Assembly: GCF_049243985.1 (NCBI RefSeq)
Contig: NC_135372.1
Coordinates: forward strand, 101,955,318 to 102,019,317
Length of the DNA: 64,000 bases
Reading direction: 5' to 3'
Source of the DNA: Paroedura picta
Taxonomy: Eukaryota > Chordata > Lepidosauria > Squamata > Gekkonidae
The notes under the pieces were generated by a model that was not told the origin of the DNA, did no database searches, and saw nothing but the letters and a program-made list of their open reading frames with translations. Within the stretch, counting starts at the first letter, position 1; each line of letters begins with the position of its first letter. Of this stretch, positions 59,722-64,000 are shown in pieces. The position numbers were made by a program, and so were the translations under genes.

Positions 59722-60002
59722 GGTCAAGGCACAGCTGATTTATGGTGACCTCATGGGGTTTTTAAAGCAAGAGATATTCTGGAGGCTTGCCATTAGAATC
59801 ATAGAATCATAGAGTTGGAAGGGGCCATACAGGCCATCTAGTCCAACCCCCTGCTCAATGCAGGATCAGCCCAAAGCATCCTAAAGCAATTGCCTGCCTT
59901 TGAGTCACAAGACTGGTATATTTTGGTGGTTTTCTATCCAAATACTAGTCAGGGCCAACCTTTCTAGCTTTTTGAGATCTGACGAGATCAGGGAATTCCC
60001 AG
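59722..60002 (-). mobile_element. 5S-derived SINE interrupted by a CR1 fragment
   Basis: 'gcacagctgatttatggtga' and 'aaagcaagagatattctgga' (left) and 'ccaaatactagtcagggcca' and 'gagatctgacgagatcaggg' (right, the 5S-like half) belong to one repeat, as shown by the uninterrupted copy at 21862-22062. A CR1 piece (59793-59890) splits it. Confidence 0.88.
59793..59890 (-). mobile_element. CR1 LINE 3' end nested in a 5S-derived SINE
   Basis: 'agaatcatagaatcatagag' to 'gctcaatgcaggatcagccc' is the reverse complement of the CR1 3' UTR (compare 3895-3975). Confidence 0.93.
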
Positions 60003-60515
60003 ATTTGAACATAACTAGCTTTATTTTAAAAAGTAGATTGTAGGATATTTCCTTGCCCATTATTTAAAAGCTATTTTGGAGTTCCAATAGCATTTGGGGT
60101 TGCTGTAGCACTGTGACATTACATTGTTTGCTGCCAGTGGGAGGAGAACTGATACTTGTGTGAGGGGGGAGCAGAGCCTGAGCCAGTGGGAGAGTCGGAA
60201 AACAAAATTGGGGGAGGGGAAGGGGATTTATCTTACTTTAGTTTTTATCTTACAAGTTTTAGGGGCATTGCTTTTGATACAACCGTGGCCATGTTCATGC
60301 AGTATTGTTGCCATTCATCAACTATTCTACATCTAGCCTGGTTAACTGCATTTTAATTAATTTAAATAACAAACTACTGCAAAACCAAGAAAAAGCACTT
60401 GTATCCAAACATTATGAAAGGCTGGTTGTGCCTTTAACAACGTAGACCCAATGCTGCCTTTTGGCTTTTTCTGTTCTCTACATGGATACCCCTAACAATT
60501 GGTTTCCACCCCACT
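60003..60515. other. No element recognised (SRGAP2 intron 1)
   Basis: No assignable feature. Confidence 0.45.
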
Positions 60516-60517
60516 GT

Positions 60518-60645
60518 GGCAGGTTAAAGAGGAAGAAGAAGAGTTGGTTCTTATATGCTGCTTTTCTCTACCCAAAAGAGTCTCAAAGTGGCTTACATTT
60601 GCCTTCCCTTTCCACTCCCCACAACAAAAACACCCTTTGAGGTGA
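60518..60645 (-). mobile_element. tRNA-derived SINE 3' half
   Basis: 'gaagaagaagagttggttct' and 'atatgctgcttttctctacc' are the reverse complement of the (TTC)n-tail SINE. It abuts a CR1 fragment at 60645, cutting off the CR1 3' end. Confidence 0.9.
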
Positions 60646-61245
60646 CAACCTTTCAAATACTTAAAGAGGGCTATCATGTTCCCTCTCAACCTCCTTTTCT
60701 TCAGGCTGAACATTCCCAAGTCCTTCAACCTATCTTCATAGGGCTTGGTCCCTTGGCCCCAGATCATCCTCGTCGCTCTCCTCTGTACCCTTTCAATTTT
60801 ATCTACGTCCTTCTTGAAGTGAGGCCTCCAGAACTGCACACAGTACTCCAGGTGTGGTCTGACCAGTGCCGTATTCAATGGAACTATGACATCTTGTGCT
60901 TTTGATGTGATGACCCTGTTGATACAGCCCAAAATGGCATTTGCCTTTTTTACCGCTGCATCACACTTCCTGCTCATGTTTAGTTTACAATCCACAAGTA
61001 CCCCAAGGTCTCGTTCACACACAGTGTTACCTAGAAGCGTATCCCCCATCCAGTAGGCATGCTTTTCATTTTTCTGACCCAGATGCAGAACTTTACACTT
61101 ATCTTTATTAAATTGCATCTTGTTCTCATTTGCCCATTTTTCCATTGTGTTCAGATCTCGTTGAACTCTGTCTCTATCTTCCGAAGTATTTGCCAGTCCT
61201 CCCAATTTGGTGTCATTTGTTATTGTTATTAGTGGCACCAAAACG
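60646..61245 (-). mobile_element. CR1 LINE, RT C-terminal fragment
   Basis: A minus frame includes NDTKLGGLANTSEDRDRVQR, WANENKMQFNKDKCKVLHLG, RDLGVLVDCKLNMSRKCDA, LVRPHLEYCVQFWRPHFKKD and KRRLRGNMIALFKYLKGC, the classic end of CR1 ORF2. The frame stays open for about 200 codons. The 5' part is missing and the 3' end is lost at the adjoining SINE. Confidence 0.95.
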
Positions 61246-62755
61246 ACAGAGTTGGTTCTGGGTGCTTTAAATAAACTGTTGCCTGCGTGAGCTCCTACAA
61301 GAAGGAACTCCTCTTTAAAGAGATGAACATTTTTGTTCTGATTCAGAGTTGGCAGAACCTTTCTGAAATGTAGCTGAAACAGATGCTGGAAGACAAACTT
61401 GCTGGTCTCGCACTTTAAATAGCCCTCAGATGGCAATGTGGATAGTGAGAAAACACAATGCTGTGGAGACTGCCTGATTATGTTGGCTCGGCAGTTCTAT
61501 TATTAGATCACAATAACCGGAATGAAAAGCAGTATCTACTGTATCACACACCAGAGCCATTGAATGTGCATGCTGCATTACTACTTGGAGGCCTTGCAGC
61601 CTGCTACTCTGTACTACTAGTTGTTTGGAATCTAGGCTTGTTTTTCTTCATCAAAGGTCAGAGAAAGTTCTGAAGGGCCAGAGCTGCAAAGTGGCCATTG
61701 TTTTAAAGCAACCTTGAACAAAACCTTGCCTTTAAAACAAGAATGTTTTAAAATGTCACAGGCATGACAGAGTATGTTTGATATAATTTGGGTATGTTTT
61801 GGTGATTCTGAAAGTCATCTCAAAATTGAAAAGTTCATTTCTCAGCTTTCATTCTGCTTCTAGCCTGCTCATTGGATTAGTGAATGTTCTGAGGCACACA
61901 AATCCTTTTAAGATTGATTCCAGAAACAGAATGAAGCAACATTTAATGTCGATAAGCGAAGACCTAGTCATATAAATAAATAAAAAATATATACAAGCAT
62001 TAGTGGTTTTTTAAAAATAAAGCTGGAAAATAAATATCTGAAAGAAGCGTAACATATTAATCTCTAGGATTAATGGGGTTCCAGCATGCTTTAGCTATTC
62101 CTTTCACTAGGTTAAAAAAATCTCTGCAGAAACATGATTCAGAGCCAAAGAAGACTGCAAATAGCTATATATTCTAATGTTTCCTCCCAGAAAGCTGCTT
62201 ATTCATTGTGGCAACACTGAAATAGATTGCTAAATAAGCCTCTGAAGACATCAAATCAATTTTTAAATGAAAAAGCCAAAATAGAATAAGCCTACATTTG
62301 GTTGCTTGGACTTTGCTTAGATACTTGGGTATCTGCCTGACTCAGTTTTCCAACAAATTTACCTTGCTGGTTTACTGGAATCTTTCCTTAAATATATTTT
62401 ATTCCCAAGGGTCCTTTCCTAGTTAAACATAAGAATTAACTATATGTTACGCTTCCATGGGGACATCCACAGGGCCTTATTCTGAAATACCAGGGTTCTC
62501 AGGTGCTTGGAGTATAGTATGTAGCTGAGTTTATAGGACAGTTTATTCACCAGCATCCCAACTCTCAGGCATCTGGTAAACTCTGCTTCTCTTGTCTGAA
62601 CTGGAATGTATTCTGTTTCCTTGGCTCTCTCTCATATTGCTACCATCTGTCTTTGTCCACACTTTAACTTCAGATACCTCTAGCATTTCAAATCTTGGCC
62701 CTGAAACCAAGGTCTTGCAACCCTGTCCATAATGTATGCATTTAAAAATTTATTT
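61246..62755. other. No element recognised (SRGAP2 intron 1)
   Basis: No assignable exon, RNA or repeat. Confidence 0.4.
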
Positions 62756-62759
62756 GCTG

Positions 62760-62845
62760 TGCTTTATTTATTTATTATTTCATTTGTATACTGCCAATCT
62801 CAGACTTGCCATCTTGGAGTGGTAAACATCATAATATAATAATGT
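62760..62845 (-). mobile_element. LINE 3' tail scrap
   Basis: 'gctttatttatttattattt' and 'catttgtatactgccaatct' resemble the reversed L2-like 3' end seen at 18585. Confidence 0.5.
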
Positions 62846-62849
62846 GGGC

Positions 62850-63730
62850 TATAAGTAAAAATGCAGACATGTCTAATCTTTTGGCCTCAGGTAGAATCTT
62901 ATAGTTCATTAAAAAATATGGCCAACCCTTTGGCTACTTTGTAAACCAGACAGTTGATGTTATTGCTTTAAATGACAAGCTAATTTCTTTAATTGTGCTA
63001 GCTACTCCTTCATGTGGGTTCTAGCATCACTTTGCATTCCCATGCTTTTAGGTAAACTGGTATGAAATAATCCAAGCATGCTAGCCTTTGCTATGGGGAT
63101 GGAAGTAAGCATTTCATTATTTCTGATGATGATTTTATTTGCTGATAGTGTTCGTTGTAATGTTCAAGACAAGCCTTGACAATTGCAGGCACTAGGCTGC
63201 CACTGGGTACTGAAGATTGCTCATGGTGCCTGAAACATCAGTGGCCCTCAGGCTGTAAATAGAGTTTTAAAGGAGAAGGGGGTGGGGGCTGGGTGTCAGT
63301 CTTTCAAAGGCATGTCTTGCCAAATTTCTAACACAGAGCTGATTGATTGTTACCATACAAGGACTGCTGGCTTTCCTTTCCTTTGTCAGGAATTTCTACT
63401 CTTCCTGCTACAGTCCAAGGAAAGGCAAGCAGGTGGTTTTGCTTTGTGGGATGGGCAAAGGTAAGAGATTTCCTCCCTCAGGGGTGGGGAAGGGCAAGGA
63501 AACTTGGCCTGGAGAGGAAGCAACAAGTATTGTAGTCTTCAGGATAGCTTTCCATGGTGTTGGAATGATTCAGAGCACAAATAAAATAGAGTGTGAGTAG
63601 TTTTATAGAGAGGTGTACAGATTATATGTGCAGAATTGGTATATTTGGTGTGCATGATTATATACAAAGAATTGCATTTCAGATCTACTGAATAACTGAA
63701 GTGAAGGCTCATGTTAGAAATCTGTTCACC
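62850..63730. other. No element recognised (SRGAP2 intron 1)
   Basis: No assignable feature. Confidence 0.45.
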
Positions 63731-63732
63731 CA

Positions 63733-63933
63733 TCTCCCCGAAGAACAGACACCCTGTGGGGTGGGTGAGGCTAAGAGAGCACTGATATCACTGCTCGGTC
63801 AGAACAGTTTCATCAGTGCTGTGGCGAGCCCAAGATCACACAGCTGGCTGCATGTGGGGGAGCACAGAATCGAACCCGGCATGCCAGATTAGAAGTCCGC
63901 ACTACTAACCACTACACCAAACTGGCTCTCTGA
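63733..63933 (-). mobile_element. tRNA-derived SINE, 5' two-thirds
   Basis: The head on the minus strand is 'agagccagtttggtgtagtg' with B-box 'gggttcgattc'. The body ends at 'ccacagggtgtctgttct', so the (TTC)n-tail third is missing. Confidence 0.93.
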
Positions 63934-63938
63934 TGATG

Positions 63939-63977
63939 GCAGCCAGCTGGGATTGGTGCAGCCAGCTGGGATTGGTG
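63939..63977. repeat. Two-copy 19-bp tandem repeat
   Basis: 'gcagccagctgggattggt' occurs twice in direct succession (63939-63957 and 63958-63976). Confidence 0.9.
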
Positions 63978-64000
63978 AGTCTGCAGTGATGGTTGTAGGA

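Larger units (their letters stand above)
28633..64000 (+). other. SRGAP2: SRGAP2 intron 1 (5' part, runs off window)
   Basis: From the donor after the first coding exon to the window end, I found no exon matching the F-BAR sequence expected next (beginning EIRAQL). The intron is therefore longer than 35 kb, in keeping with the very long first intron of this gene. It contains only repeats and unassigned unique sequence. Confidence 0.85.

Noticed and set aside
60492-61436. 314-codon minus-strand open frame as a host gene
   Set aside because: The core is CR1 ORF2 (LVRPHLEYCVQFW, KRRLRG); the ends are a SINE and unrelated read-through.
28633-64000. Second coding exon of SRGAP2
   Set aside because: No frame on the plus strand resembles the F-BAR sequence beginning EIRAQL; the exon must lie beyond the window.

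Overview
This is a vertebrate nuclear window. The repeat content points to a squamate reptile (lizard or gecko grade). It has tRNA-derived SINEs with a (TTC)n tail, 5S-rRNA-derived SINEs, an RTE/Bov-B scrap, CR1 and L2-like LINE pieces, hAT-type miniature elements and (AAT)n/(TG)n microsatellites. Base composition is AT-rich apart from one CpG-rich promoter block. The species cannot be named from the sequence alone.

Two host genes are present, head to head. FAM72A lies on the minus strand, complete in four coding exons (24653-24804, 19158-19235, 16337-16461, 14910-15004) that join into a 149-residue protein, the same length as the human one. SRGAP2 lies on the plus strand. Only its first coding exon (28566-28632) is inside the window, and the remaining ~35 kb is its first coding intron. 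The two start codons are 3.76 kb apart. Between them is a CpG-rich block (about 25.05-26.3 kb) with five inverted CCAAT boxes, probably a shared promoter region. The same FAM72-SRGAP2 head-to-head pair is known in mammals, so the arrangement is old.

Layout: 1-13.7 kb is gene-poor flank with scattered transposon relics, including a hAT-type element carrying exon-like coding sequence and a fossil of a DIRS-like (tyrosine-recombinase) retroelement. 13.7-24.8 kb is FAM72A, its introns filled with L2-like, hAT-type, SINE and palindromic repeats. 24.8-28.6 kb is the promoter region and 5' leader of SRGAP2. 28.6-64 kb is SRGAP2 intron 1, with SINEs, L2-like and CR1 LINE fragments, a Penelope-like fossil, a second hAT-type element of the FAM72A-intron family, and a GC-rich Helitron-like element built from a chain of perfect hairpins.

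The genes do not form a pathway, but they are physically coupled. FAM72A is a small cysteine-rich, cell-cycle-linked protein that antagonises the uracil-DNA glycosylase UNG2. SRGAP2 is an F-BAR/RhoGAP/SH3 membrane-shaping protein of migrating neurons and synapses. The least ordinary items are the hairpin-chain element at 34.1-34.9 kb and the coding-like insert inside the hAT-type element at 1.75-2.12 kb.
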